Assembly: GCF_000144645.1 (NCBI RefSeq)
Contig: NC_014377.1
Location: forward strand, 1,550,001 to 1,614,000
Origin: Thermosediminibacter oceani DSM 16646
GTDB taxonomy: Bacteria > Bacillota > Thermosediminibacteria > Thermosediminibacterales > Thermosediminibacteraceae
Direction of reading: 5' to 3'
Length of the DNA stretch: 64,000 nt
The position numbers and the translations under genes were made by a program. Each line of letters begins with the position of its first letter. Within the stretch, counting starts at the first letter, position 1. The notes under the pieces are model-generated. The model was not told where the DNA came from. It did not search any database and saw only the letters and a list, made by a program, of their open reading frames with translations. Positions 44,851-53,249 of this stretch are shown here, piece after piece.

Positions 44851-45999
44851 TTATAGATACCCTGCGGCCTTCAGGGTGTCTACCGCGGATTTCAAGTCTT
44901 CATGGGCCACCAGTATAACGGGACCGGTACACCCCATACCGCTTTCCGCATATATGCCGTTCTTCCATAAAACTTTCACAGCATCCTCCACCTGGAGCAC
45001 GTCGATACCGGCTATCTCTTCTGTAACGCTCTTTTTCGGCGGGGGTGTAATCTCGGCCGCTTCTGCCGGTTTTGCGGCTTTATCCAGTTCGGCGAGTATC
45101 TCGTGAAATTTTACCGCTCTCAACTTTTCAAATTCCTGGGCCGCTTTTTCCAGGAGGTTGCCTCTTACCAATTCCGCCGCGTACTTTATCGCTCCCTCTA
45201 CCACCGGAGCGCCGGACGCCCTGGAGAGGATCAGAATTATCCTCCGATACCCTTCGCCTATGCCCGGGCCGTACCCCCATCCCAGAGCTTCATAATCACC
45301 GCCGGTGGTGTAGGCAGAAAACACTTTCATGAGTATGTTTCCGGTTAGCGTGTCGGTCACCATGACGTCACAGGAGCCGGCCAGCAGGTCATTCCCCCGC
45401 ATTATGCAGCCACCGTCGGCCCTTACGGACTCGGCAAAATTAATCTCGTACCCCCGCTCGGCCAGCAGCTTCAACGTTCGCTCCACCTGTCGGGAGCCGT
45501 CCAGATTCAGGATGCCCACCCTAGGGTTTTCGATGCCGAGAGCTTTTGCCGTGATGATACCGTACACGGCGTTTTTAACCATGGCTTCCACCCGGTTGGT
45601 GGCGGAAGTCCCCGTCGTTGTGGCAATCAGCATGGACCTGCCGCGGGCCGGCGTCACGACCCTGCCGACGGTGGAAACGCCTATGGGGAAATTGTAGTGC
45701 ATGGTGACTGCAGCATCGAGCTCCCCACTATCCAGCATTCTTTCCATAATGCGGTGAGCTTCCTCCAGGGTCGAGGCTTCTATGCTCTCGAGCCCCGGGG
45801 CGGATATCTCCTTCCCGGGGCCGATGACCACCACATCGACTCCCTTCAGGTTTTGGGCCGCTTGTTGTGCCGCATCCACCAGCATTTTCGGCGGGTGTTC
45901 GCTGCCGAGCGCGGTCAGGCCTATTTTTACCCGCCTGCCGCCCCGGCCTTCAAGGGCGTCGGCCAGCATGTAGAAAAGACCCGATTTATCTAGAGGCAT
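44851..45999 (-). CDS. grdD: Glycine/sarcosine/betaine reductase complex component C, subunit alpha (GrdD)
   Basis: About 382 residues, PlsX-like phosphotransacetylase fold (VKIGLTALGSEHPPKMLVDAA, then GWGYGPGIGEGYRRIILILSRASGAPVVEGAIKYAAELV). With GrdC it converts the acetyl group formed from glycine into acetyl phosphate, which acetate kinase turns into ATP. The ATG at 45999 with GGGGGAAGG upstream is chosen over a frame start at 46038; it overlaps the grdC stop by 14 bases. Last gene of the operon. A Pro/Ala-rich linker (AKPAEAAEITPPPKK) precedes the last 60 residues. Confidence 0.93.
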   Translation of the reverse strand: MPLDKSGLFYMLADALEGRGGRRVKIGLTALGSEHPPKMLVDAAQQAAQNLKGVDVVVIGPGKEISAPGLESIEASTLEEAHRIMERMLDSGELDAAVTMHYNFPIGVSTVGRVVTPARGRSMLIATTTGTSATNRVEAMVKNAVYGIITAKALGIENPRVGILNLDGSRQVERTLKLLAERGYEINFAESVRADGGCIMRGNDLLAGSCDVMVTDTLTGNILMKVFSAYTTGGDYEALGWGYGPGIGEGYRRIILILSRASGAPVVEGAIKYAAELVRGNLLEKAAQEFEKLRAVKFHEILAELDKAAKPAEAAEITPPPKKSVTEEIAGIDVLQVEDAVKVLWKNGIYAESGMGCTGPVILVAHEDLKSAVDTLKAAGYL

Positions 46000-47533
46000 C
46001 GACCTTCCCCCTTGTCTCGAGGTATTCTGCGAACTCACGGAAGGCCTCTGCCAGGTACGACGAAACGTCGATTGTCTTGGCCGCCTCTTTTTGTATGCCG
46101 GGGTTCTTTTCCATTATAAAGGATATACCGTCGAACATATTAGTCATACGGCCAAGGAAAAGGCTGCCCTTACCTATTATCATAGCTCTCTTCATACTAC
46201 CTGCCAGGATCTGTTCCCTTGCGTACCCTATTATGGGGACACCCGAAGGGATATGGCCCTGGGTCGGGGCAAAGCCGGTTACTCCGTGCTTCTCTACGAA
46301 GGAATCCAGGTCTTCCTTCCTGAGCTCTCCCCGTTTTACGCCGATGGCTGCTATCATCCTGTAGTTCGCCCTCGGCACGTCGCCGGCCCCGGCGGGTTCC
46401 GTGATCTCCGGGTTCTGGAGCTCGGGCGCGTATTTGTCCACGTCAGAAGCTTTGAGGCCAAGCCTATCCAGAGGATTATAAACTATATTTTGCATTACGG
46501 CCTGGGGAGCAGCGCCGGCGGCGATCGGGTGCTTTCCTATCGAATCGAGCCTTATGATGGGGTTCATACCGTCGTCGGCACTGACGAGCACTGCAAACCC
46601 GCCCAGGACGTCTTCCAGCACGGGCATTCCCTTGTTGACATGGTCCCTGCCGTTCATGCCCAGTTTTGCCGTAGCGCCTCCGGCAACCACTACCACGTTC
46701 CTATATATACCGGAGCTTACTAAGGCGGCCGCGCTTATGAGGGCATGGGTGGGCCCGGCGCAGAACCCTCTCATGTCAGCCCCCGTCGCATTGCCGCAGC
46801 CGGCTATTTCGCCGATGGCCTTGGCGAAATTTCCGCCACCCCTCTGGTTCATGTCGCCGCAGGCTTCTTCGGAACATTCTATGATATAGTCCACATCCGT
46901 CGGGGCAATGCCGGTAACTTTCAGCAGGTACCTTAATGCCATCACCGCCGAGGCTTTGGTAGCCAGGTTTTCGATCATCACGTGAGCCGATAGAGTTTCA
47001 TCCTTGTCGTGGGCTTTCCTAACGCAGCCTACGAGCTTTCCGCCGTACATCAATTCGACGGCGCCGTTTTCTAAATGCTTTTTGATGGTCTCCTCATCGG
47101 CCACCATTTTTATGCGGTTTACATCGTTCTCCGACAAAAGCGGGTGGCGGGAAAGTTTTTGCTTTACGCCTTCGGCGAATTCTTTTTCCAGAATTACCAG
47201 GTCGAAAACGTCGGAGATGGCCATCAAACCGTAAAACTCGTCCTCGGGCATTATTTCACCGTATCTGCCGAACCTCGATGCGCCTTTTATGGGGTTCTCG
47301 TACCAGGGCCTTTTTATGCTTCTCAGGTCTCCGGGGGATATATTTCCTATATAGGCCTGATTTGGCGGGTAGGCGATGGCGTCATCGTAGCTTCTAATGT
47401 GGTCCTTTATCCGCTTTATATACTCCGAATTGGGATTTTCCTTTTCTAAAAGCTGGGTGGTGCCAGCCACCATCATGATGTTGGGAGCGTGCACCAGGAC
47501 GTAGCCGGCACCTGAAATAACAGCATTGCTCAC
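45986..47533 (-). CDS. grdC: Glycine/sarcosine/betaine reductase complex component C, subunit beta (GrdC)
   Basis: About 515 residues, a condensing-enzyme-like fold (ISGAGYVLVHAPNIMMVAGT at the start; IIECSEEACGDMNQRGGGNFAKAIGEIAGC around the active-site region; DMRGFCAGPTHALISAAALV). It accepts the carboxymethyl group from the selenocysteine of GrdA as an enzyme-bound acetyl thioester and hands it to GrdD. The GTG at 47533, 7 bases after GGAGG, is the better start than an upstream ATG at 47581 inside the end of grdB. Confidence 0.93.
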   Translation of the reverse strand: MSNAVISGAGYVLVHAPNIMMVAGTTQLLEKENPNSEYIKRIKDHIRSYDDAIAYPPNQAYIGNISPGDLRSIKRPWYENPIKGASRFGRYGEIMPEDEFYGLMAISDVFDLVILEKEFAEGVKQKLSRHPLLSENDVNRIKMVADEETIKKHLENGAVELMYGGKLVGCVRKAHDKDETLSAHVMIENLATKASAVMALRYLLKVTGIAPTDVDYIIECSEEACGDMNQRGGGNFAKAIGEIAGCGNATGADMRGFCAGPTHALISAAALVSSGIYRNVVVVAGGATAKLGMNGRDHVNKGMPVLEDVLGGFAVLVSADDGMNPIIRLDSIGKHPIAAGAAPQAVMQNIVYNPLDRLGLKASDVDKYAPELQNPEITEPAGAGDVPRANYRMIAAIGVKRGELRKEDLDSFVEKHGVTGFAPTQGHIPSGVPIIGYAREQILAGSMKRAMIIGKGSLFLGRMTNMFDGISFIMEKNPGIQKEAAKTIDVSSYLAEAFREFAEYLETRGKVDASR

Positions 47534-47570
47534 TCTAAGCCCTCCTCCGTTACTTTCCTTGCGCAAACGC

Positions 47571-48881
47571 CTAGTCCTCAAAAACCGTCTGGCTTTCTAC
47601 GTCAATCGTCAGGGCTTTCAAAGCCTTGAGGACCAGCTTGCGCCTGAGGGATTTTTCCTGCTCCTTGGTGAGCGACGGGTTACCCAGCGGGTGCGGTATG
47701 GCCACGGCCGGGACTATCCTGTTGGCGCCCACCGTCATGGAAATCGGCACTATCGTGCAGATATGAGTTGTGGGCAGGCCTGCCCTTTCGAGTTCTTTTA
47801 CCATCGTTGCACCGCAACGAGTACAGGTCCCTCAGGTGGAGGTGAGGATTACGGCCTGGACGCCGTCGGCAATGAGCTCTTTTGCAATTTCCTGGGCAAA
47901 TCTCCTGGCATTTGCCACCGATGTGCCGTTGCCCACCGTGGCGTAGTAGTACCTGTGGAGCTTCCCTATAACGCCTTCCTGCTCCAATTCGCGCATTACG
48001 TCAACAGGCAGAACTCTGTTGGGGTCCTCATTGGCGTAGGTGGGGTCATAACCGCCGTGGGCGGTCTGGTATTTATCGGGAGTAAGGTATTCCACTCCTT
48101 CGATATCGTACTTACCGTACTTGGAAGCGCTGGAAGCCTCAATCTTGTCGGGATTGCCCTTGGGCACTATGCCGCCCGAAGTGACCAGGGCTACAACCGC
48201 CTTCGAGAGATCTTTTACGGCCGGTGCGGGCGTCACCCTGTCGAAGTTGGGCATGGGATACTCCGTGATGAAGGGCTCACCCTTCAGCTTCTTTATCAGC
48301 ATATCTACAGCCCGCTTAGCGCCGTATTCCTCCACGAAAACGTTCTTTCTGATTCCGCGGGGTATGTAACCTTCTTCTTGGGGCGTGCCGATCTGTTCGC
48401 GCTTTAGAAGCTTCAGGGCAAGTTTGGCCATTTTTGGCACCGCATCGCGCATACCCGCAGCCGAACCGGCAGTCTCTATAATGTATACATCTTTTTTATA
48501 TACCTCCACGCCGGGGTTTTCTATAAACATGCCGGTAACGGCGGGTATTTTTAGGGCTTCCCTAACCGCCTTACATACGCTGCCGCAAGCCATCCCGTAA
48601 CGGCCGGCGTTGAAGGCGGGACCGGCGATCACCAGATCCGGATTGTATTTTTTTATACACTCCATAATGTCGGCTATGGCCTCTTCCTGGTGTTCGTTGA
48701 AATACGAGTCGCCGCAGATCACGGTACCCACTATTTCTGCTTCACCGGCGAAGGCGGCATTAAAAGCCATGCCGGGGCCGACAGCCCCTTCCCTATCCTG
48801 CGGGGGTGTGTCGGCCTTGTCCTCGCCTCCTATCTGGCCAAAAAACTGGTTAATGTAATGGACAACCCTGAATTTACCCAT
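47571..48881 (-). CDS. grdB: Glycine reductase complex component B, selenoprotein subunit GrdB
   Basis: 436 residues if the in-frame UGA at 47834-47832 is read as selenocysteine (residue 350), in the context STUGTCTRCGA. The open part before it begins GKFRVVHYINQFFGQIGGEDKAD, the part after ends LTIDVESQTVFED. The sum equals the normal family length, so this is recoding, not a broken gene. GrdB with the pyruvoyl protein GrdE binds glycine as a Schiff base; its selenol helps to release ammonia and pass the carboxymethyl group to GrdA. A hairpin with a GGU loop lies 12 bases after the UGA (47805-47819). ATG start with AAGGAGA. Confidence 0.95.
47805..47819 (-). promoter_or_regulatory. Candidate bacterial SECIS hairpin of grdB
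   Basis: Minus strand CGTTGC, loop GGT, GCAACG, a perfect 6-bp stem starting 12 bases after the UGA codon. The GGU loop recalls the SelB-binding loop of the E. coli fdhF element. Confidence 0.6.
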
Positions 48882-48901
48882 CGCGCAGCTCTCCTTCCAG
48901 G

Positions 48902-49372
48902 CTATGCCCTATACTTGGAATACTGCTCGCGGTACTTTTTGACTTCTTTTGCTATAGCCTCCACATCCAGCACCATCTCCACTACTCCGACCTGTTCCTC
49001 GTACACGGCCGGGTCAACGGCTGCTTTTACTTCGGGTTCCACTATGTGGTACACTGCAAGCCCCAGCGACACACCGGCCAGAGGACCGGCGAAGGTCGGG
49101 TCGCCGTTGGTTACGGTTTCCGCCGCGATTCCTGCAGCTTCAGGTTCAGCACCGCCTAAAATCACGACTACGTTTTCGGGGCCGTGCTCATCGGCCAGTT
49201 CTTTGATTCTCCTTTGGATCTCCAGATCCATCGCACCGGCGGCCGTTCAGACGAAGCACTCGGTGGTGGAGAACACCACTTCACCCGGAGTTGTCTTCAT
49301 ACATGCTTCTATGGCCGGACCGGGAACACCGTCCCTGTCACCCACTATAACTATCTTTTTGCCTTCAAACAT
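48902..49372 (-). CDS. grdA: Glycine reductase complex selenoprotein A (GrdA)
   Basis: 156 residues with a UGA at 49249-49247 read as selenocysteine 42, in the family motif [13 protein letters not shown]. The N-terminal part is [19 protein letters not shown]; the C-terminal part reads [20 protein letters not shown]. GrdA is the shared small carrier: its selenol takes the carboxymethyl group from GrdB and transfers it to GrdC, then is re-reduced through thioredoxin. The Cys at 39 pairs with the selenocysteine. GGGAGG is 7 bases before the ATG. A 5-bp hairpin lies 17 bases after the UGA. Confidence 0.96.
49216..49229 (-). promoter_or_regulatory. Candidate bacterial SECIS hairpin of grdA
   Basis: Minus strand GGATC, loop TGGA, GATCC, 17 bases after the selenocysteine UGA. 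Short but perfect; distance is within the known range for SelB-dependent reading. Confidence 0.5.
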
Positions 49373-49396
49373 AATTCCGCCTCCCTCGCTATTTTA

Positions 49397-50680
49397 TTAC
49401 AGGGTTATTGCGCTCAGGCGCGTCAGGCCCACTTCCGACGTAGCGCCGGTTATCGCCTGAAGCTCGATTTCTATGCTGCCGTCTTCTCTCAAAGCCTTCT
49501 GCGACCCGCCAGCTATAACGGCGGCGGTATCCACAAGGCCTATTACCTTCTTCATAGGAGGTAATACGATTACCTCGTTGGCATTGCCAGCGGTAACCAC
49601 CGCATCGGCCTTCGGGTCGGCATCGGCCAGCGACTGGGATGCCCCATCCCTACCGGCGTATTCGTCAGTAATGAGGACCGTCTTGATTCCTTTTGATTCT
49701 ATCTTTCTGCAGTTCATTATGAGGTCGGTATCCGGATTGCCGAAGCCTTCCTCGGTGATGATAACGCCGTCAAGGCCCAGGTACTCGGCGAGTTTTGCCG
49801 TGTAGTCGGAAGAGCGCACCTTATCGGCAAGAGTAACGTTCTCGTTGGTTATGATTACACCTACAAAGTTTATATCCTCGCCGTGGCGTTTGTAGAGTTC
49901 TTCGACGACGGGGTTGTTCTGATGCACATAGGTGGTATTCTTGTCGCAGGCGGAAACGCAGTTACCGCTTACGACAGCTCCATCCATTAGCTCGGTGGGA
50001 TATATGAGGGTAGGTATAATCTTTTTGGCGTCGACACCGTATACGTATGTATCGTGCAGCAGTCCCTGGCTCTGAAGTTGATAGACGTAGGCCACCTTCG
50101 GCAGCTCGGGGTATTCTTTTAAGGCCTGGGCGATGGGTTTTGTCTCATAGACCTTGATTTCCTCGGGCTCTTTTTCCTTCACGCAGGCCGCAAGATAAGC
50201 TGCAGCCTTCAGCCCGGCTATGCGGAGGGCTTCTTCGTGTTCGTGGGCGGAAAGGCCGTCCACGGGGTTTGCTATTACCACCAGGTTGATCAGTTTCGAG
50301 AACGGGGTGTATTCGGCTCCGGGGCCGCTCATGTCGATTATGCCTTCCTGAAAGCCCACGATCCTTCCGCAGGTAACAACGGCCATGCCTCTCAGGACGT
50401 GGGTCCTTCCTTGGCCGACGGTGGTCGGTTTGCCGAGAAACCCCGGAAAGACAGTGCCATCGGTTACCTTAACGCGGGGCTCGATTACGTCTTTGACCGG
50501 AATTATCCTCACTTCCTCGCCGGGTTTTGCCACATCAAAATCCACATCTTTTATCCGGTTGTCGGCAAGTAAAAGCTCGGCAAGTTCTTTCTTATTGACT
50601 GTTAGAACGCCGTCTTCAAACCGGGTGGTGTCACCGAACACCACTTCTTTTACGTTAAAATACCCGAGCTCCAGTCTCAT
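49397..50680 (-). CDS. grdE: Glycine reductase complex component B, pyruvoyl proprotein GrdE
   Basis: 427 residues. The self-cleavage site is VVSGN|CVSACDKNTTY, cutting before Cys241, which becomes the pyruvoyl group that binds glycine. The N-terminal fragment begins MRLELGYFNVKEVVFGDTT, the C-terminal fragment ends EVGLTRLSAITL. Both fragments stay with GrdB in protein B. It is the second gene after trxA (13 bases) and precedes grdA by 24 bases. Confidence 0.95.
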   Translation of the reverse strand: MRLELGYFNVKEVVFGDTTRFEDGVLTVNKKELAELLLADNRIKDVDFDVAKPGEEVRIIPVKDVIEPRVKVTDGTVFPGFLGKPTTVGQGRTHVLRGMAVVTCGRIVGFQEGIIDMSGPGAEYTPFSKLINLVVIANPVDGLSAHEHEEALRIAGLKAAAYLAACVKEKEPEEIKVYETKPIAQALKEYPELPKVAYVYQLQSQGLLHDTYVYGVDAKKIIPTLIYPTELMDGAVVSGNCVSACDKNTTYVHQNNPVVEELYKRHGEDINFVGVIITNENVTLADKVRSSDYTAKLAEYLGLDGVIITEEGFGNPDTDLIMNCRKIESKGIKTVLITDEYAGRDGASQSLADADPKADAVVTAGNANEVIVLPPMKKVIGLVDTAAVIAGGSQKALREDGSIEIELQAITGATSEVGLTRLSAITL

Positions 50681-50693
50681 TATTACCCTCCCC

Positions 50694-51008
50694 TTATATG
50701 TTCCTCTTAATCATTTCCTCCACCATTTCAATAGTGACTTCTTTCGTTACCTGATCAACCTTCTCTCCGTTCTTGTAAATCGTGAGCGTCGGGAGTCCCA
50801 TGACTTTCTGGCTTATAGCAAGCCGCATGTTTTTAGAGGTGTCGAGCTTGCAGAACTTAACCCTGTCGCCGTATACATCTTCGAGCTTTTCCACGTGCGG
50901 CATCAGTGCCTTACAGGGCTCGCACCTCGGGCTCCAGAAATCGACCAGCACCGGTTTTTCAGACCTTAATACCTCCTGCTCAAAATTTTCGCTGTTTACC
51001 TCGATCAA
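50694..51008 (-). CDS. trxA: Thioredoxin of the glycine reductase operon
   Basis: 104 residues with the thioredoxin fold and active site SPRCEPCKA (CEPC instead of the standard CGPC, a variant known for amino-acid reductase thioredoxins). It re-reduces the GrdA selenocysteine. The start is TTG at 51008, 10 bases after AGGAGG. No thioredoxin reductase gene is adjacent, although other glycine reductase clusters have one. First gene after the riboswitch. Confidence 0.93.
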   Translation of the reverse strand: MIEVNSENFEQEVLRSEKPVLVDFWSPRCEPCKALMPHVEKLEDVYGDRVKFCKLDTSKNMRLAISQKVMGLPTLTIYKNGEKVDQVTKEVTIEMVEEMIKRNI

Positions 51009-51050
51009 AACATCGCACCTCCTTAAATTTAATTATGCCCTAAAACGTCA

Positions 51051-51090
51051 AATAAAAAAGAGAAATAAAGGGATAAACCTTTATTTCTCT
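51051..51090 (-). terminator. Riboswitch-controlled terminator before trxA
   Basis: AGAGAAATAAAGG and CCTTTATTTCTCT (minus strand, 51090-51078 with 51071-51059) form a 13-bp stem followed by TTTTTTAT. The first arm begins inside the last helix of the second glycine aptamer, so glycine binding and terminator formation exclude each other, making an ON switch. Confidence 0.8.
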
Positions 51091-51262
51091 CTGTCCTTTA
51101 CCTGAGAGATTCTTTCCCGAATTCTCATAATTCAGGAAATTGCCCCGTCGGCGCCTTGCGGCTTTCCAGAGGCATGTCGGGATACGGTCCTTTTGCCTGA
51201 GAGTTTCATGGCTAAGCCACTTACCCCTTCGGCGCCCCTTAGTGGGGTCTCTCCCGCATCCT
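51088..51262 (-). ncRNA. Tandem glycine riboswitch (two aptamers)
   Basis: Aptamer 1 (minus strand from 51262) has GCGGGAGAGACCCC, GGCGCCGAAGGGG and CTCTCAGGCAAAAGGACC. Aptamer 2 has CTCTGGAAAGCC, GGCGCCGACGGGG and ATCTCTCAGGTAAAGGACAG. Both share the glycine-aptamer core (GGAGA..., GCCGA-GGGG, CTCAGGYAAAGGAC). The pair lies directly upstream of trxA-grdEABCD, so the operon should be expressed when glycine is plentiful. Confidence 0.95.
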
Positions 51263-51306
51263 TCATCCACAGGGCTATTTAGTTTAATAATTTTCTATCC
51301 GTTTAT

Positions 51307-51335
51307 ATTATATTATAAATTTTTTCAATAAGCAA
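51307..51335 (-). promoter_or_regulatory. SigA-type promoter of the glycine reductase operon
   Basis: Minus strand TTGCTT (51335-51330), 17 bases, TATAAT (51312-51307). Transcription starts about 35 bases before the first glycine aptamer. Confidence 0.75.
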
Positions 51336-51385
51336 GGCTCAGTTCACTATATTAGTATTGCATGATAACTTTTAAAAAAGTATGG

Positions 51386-51805
51386 TCAAATTTCTTTTTT
51401 TATAATTCTCAAGAATTCCTCCGGACTTACTGTTTTGATTGCTTTGTCCGCAAACCCCATCTTATCCCTGGTTATTATATAATCGACTTTTTTACGCTTT
51501 GCACTCTGGAAAACGACTGCATCCTCAAAGTCTGCACTTTTCATTTTTAAAGCCCTCAAAACATCCACTTTAGTAGTACTTATTATATCGACAAGCTTTA
51601 AATATTCAGTTAGCATTAATATTCGTTCCTTCTGCGTTTTATACTTTCGCATAATAAAATAAATGTCGGTTACCGATGAGGCTGTAATGCAGGCTTCAAT
51701 TTCGTTATTTTTTACCATTACTAAAATTTTATTTACCGGCTCAAAAAATGGCTCCCTTTTAAGCAAGAAGTCAAGAGAGATATTTGTGTCAAGTAATATT
51801 ATCAT
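51386..51805 (-). CDS. PIN-domain toxin (VapC-like)
   Basis: 139 residues of the PIN_3 type: first acidic residue in IILLDTNISLDFLLKREP, later acidic block ALKMKSADFEDAVVFQSA and YIITRDKMGFADKAIKTVSPEEFL. PIN toxins are magnesium-dependent RNases acting on tRNA or rRNA. The ATG overlaps the end of the antitoxin gene by 17 bases. Confidence 0.87.
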   Translation of the reverse strand: MIILLDTNISLDFLLKREPFFEPVNKILVMVKNNEIEACITASSVTDIYFIMRKYKTQKERILMLTEYLKLVDIISTTKVDVLRALKMKSADFEDAVVFQSAKRKKVDYIITRDKMGFADKAIKTVSPEEFLRIIKKEI

Positions 51806-52040
51806 ATCTTTTTAGCCTCTCTTCTCTCATGGCCTCCAGGTCAATTTCTTCGCTAACCGGTTTACTTCTTTTTATCATCTCCAAAAGTCTGTCATAAGCA
51901 ATCTCTTTATCATTTTTTGATACTGCTGTAAGTTTTGCAACAGCCTTCCCGTTTTTTAAAATCAAGATATCCTCTTTCTTTGAAAGTTTTATAAACTTTC
52001 CCACATTGTTTTTAAACTCTGTTGCACTAACCTGTATCAT
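51789..52040 (-). CDS. Phd/YefM-type antitoxin of the PIN toxin
   Basis: 83 residues: MIQVSATEFKNNVGKFIKLSKKEDILILKNGKAVAKLTAV, the Phd fold, then a short C-terminal tail that should bind the toxin. AGGAGG lies 10 bases before the ATG. It likely represses its own promoter. Confidence 0.85.
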   Translation of the reverse strand: MIQVSATEFKNNVGKFIKLSKKEDILILKNGKAVAKLTAVSKNDKEIAYDRLLEMIKRSKPVSEEIDLEAMREERLKRYDNIT

Positions 52041-52285
52041 TGCTAATCACCTCCTTATTGCCTAATTTTATTATATCGTATATTAGCCATTTTGAATACT
52101 ACATATTATAGCGAGTTGTAACAGATAGTGTACACAATTGCAAGTTTATTTCAATAAAATTTTTCTAATACTATATTGGGGTGATAATCCAGGTAATTCA
52201 TTACCGACAAATTATATGTAGTTGTAACAACAATATTTTTTATTTCATCCCATACTAAAAGTCGTGAGAAAGGAGATGTGGCAAA

Positions 52286-52882
52286 ATGGTGATGGTAGGT
52301 AAAAAGGCACCCGACTTTACGGCGAGGGCGTATCACAACGGCGAGTTCATTGATGTGAAACTCTCGGATTACTTGGGTCGGTGGGTGGTACTCTACTTTT
52401 ACCCCGGTGATTTCACCTTTGTCTGACCCACAGAACTGACGGCAGTTGCCGAGCGGTACAACGAACTAAAGTCGCTGGGAGTTGAGGTGCTCGCTATCAG
52501 CGTTGACAGCGTATTCGTACACAAGGCATGGCAGGAAGTGGAGCTTTCCAAGTTGGTGGAAGGCGGCCTCCCATACCCGATGCTCTCGGACGCCGGTGGA
52601 GATATAGGCAGAATTTACGGAGTTTACGACGAGGAAGTTAAAGTGGATGTGAGGGGAACTTTTATCATAGACCCTGACGGCGTAGTCCAGGCCTTCGAAA
52701 TCCTGACGCCTCCCGTAGGCAGGAACCCGGAAGAATTTATAAGATGGATAAAGGCCTTACAGCACGTGAGGAAAACCGGCGGCGCCGAGGTCACACCTTC
52801 CGGCTGGGAGCCCGGCTGCCCGGTATTAAAGCCCGGAGTCAACCTGGTGGGTAAAGTCTGGGAGGAATGGAAACAGAGTTAA
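52286..52882 (+). CDS. prxU: Selenocysteine-containing 2-Cys peroxiredoxin (PrxU)
   Basis: 198 residues when the in-frame UGA (52424-52426) is read as selenocysteine 47, at the peroxidatic position: [16 protein letters not shown], where the normal enzyme has Cys. The resolving Cys lies in [10 protein letters not shown] near the C-terminus. It reduces hydrogen peroxide and organic peroxides with electrons from a thioredoxin. The N-terminus is [20 protein letters not shown], with AGGAGA 8 bases before the ATG. PrxU selenoproteins are known from glycine-reducing Clostridia, matching the adjacent operon. A short hairpin follows the UGA (52434-52447). Confidence 0.93.
52434..52447 (+). promoter_or_regulatory. 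Candidate bacterial SECIS hairpin of prxU
   Basis: AACTG, loop ACGG, CAGTT, 7 bases after the selenocysteine UGA. The stem is weak and closer to the UGA than in the two grd genes. Confidence 0.4.
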
Positions 52883-52897
52883 TATTCAGATTGAATA

Positions 52898-52930
52898 GAG
52901 GAGGTGATTAGCCACCTCCTCAACTTTTTT
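52898..52930 (+). terminator. Terminator of prxU
   Basis: GAGGAGGTG (52898-52906) pairs with CACCTCCTC (52913-52921), followed by AACTTTTTT. It lies 16 bases after the prxU stop and also faces the end of the convergent regulator gene. Confidence 0.88.
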
Positions 52931-52935
52931 AACGC

Positions 52936-53247
52936 TTACTTTTCCACCCTTTCATCATCTTTCCTGCCCAAAAGTTCGAAAGCGAAGGCCACAACTTCCT
53001 CAAAGACCGAAGTGTTTAGGGAATAGTATATGTTCTGACCCTTTCTCTCGTCCACGACCATGCCCGCCTGTTTTAAAGTATTAAGGTGGTGAGAGATGCT
53101 AGGCCAGGATATATTAAACTGGGCTGCGATCTCCCCGGCGGTCATATCCTTTTCCTTCAGCATGGACAGGATCTTCCTTCTTACGGGATCGGAAGGGGCT
53201 TTAAAAACTATGCTGAGACTCGTATTCGGCACCTCCCCGTATTCCAT
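52936..53247 (-). CDS. ArsR-family repressor (SdpR-like)
   Basis: 103 residues with a winged helix-turn-helix: VFKAPSDPVRRKILSMLKEKDMTAGEIAAQFNISWPSISHHLNTLKQAGMV. No metal-binding cysteines of the classical ArsR kind. SdpR-type autorepressors are paired with SdpI; the gene starts 2 bases after the sdpI-like stop. It should act on the palindrome at 53932-53955. Confidence 0.88.
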   Translation of the reverse strand: MEYGEVPNTSLSIVFKAPSDPVRRKILSMLKEKDMTAGEIAAQFNISWPSISHHLNTLKQAGMVVDERKGQNIYYSLNTSVFEEVVAFAFELLGRKDDERVEK

Positions 53248-53249
53248 CG

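Noticed and set aside
47772-47785. Perfect palindrome GGGCAGGCCTGCCC as the grdB SECIS element
   Set aside because: It begins about 46 bases after the UGA, farther than usual, and has no proper loop; the hairpin at 47805-47819 fits better.
47571-48881. grdB as two separate or broken genes because of the internal stop
   Set aside because: The stop is UGA in the conserved selenocysteine context, the frame continues on both sides, and the joined length is normal.
52286-52882. Peroxiredoxin as a pseudogene starting after the UGA
   Set aside because: The UGA replaces the peroxidatic cysteine exactly, and a good ribosome site precedes the upstream ATG.
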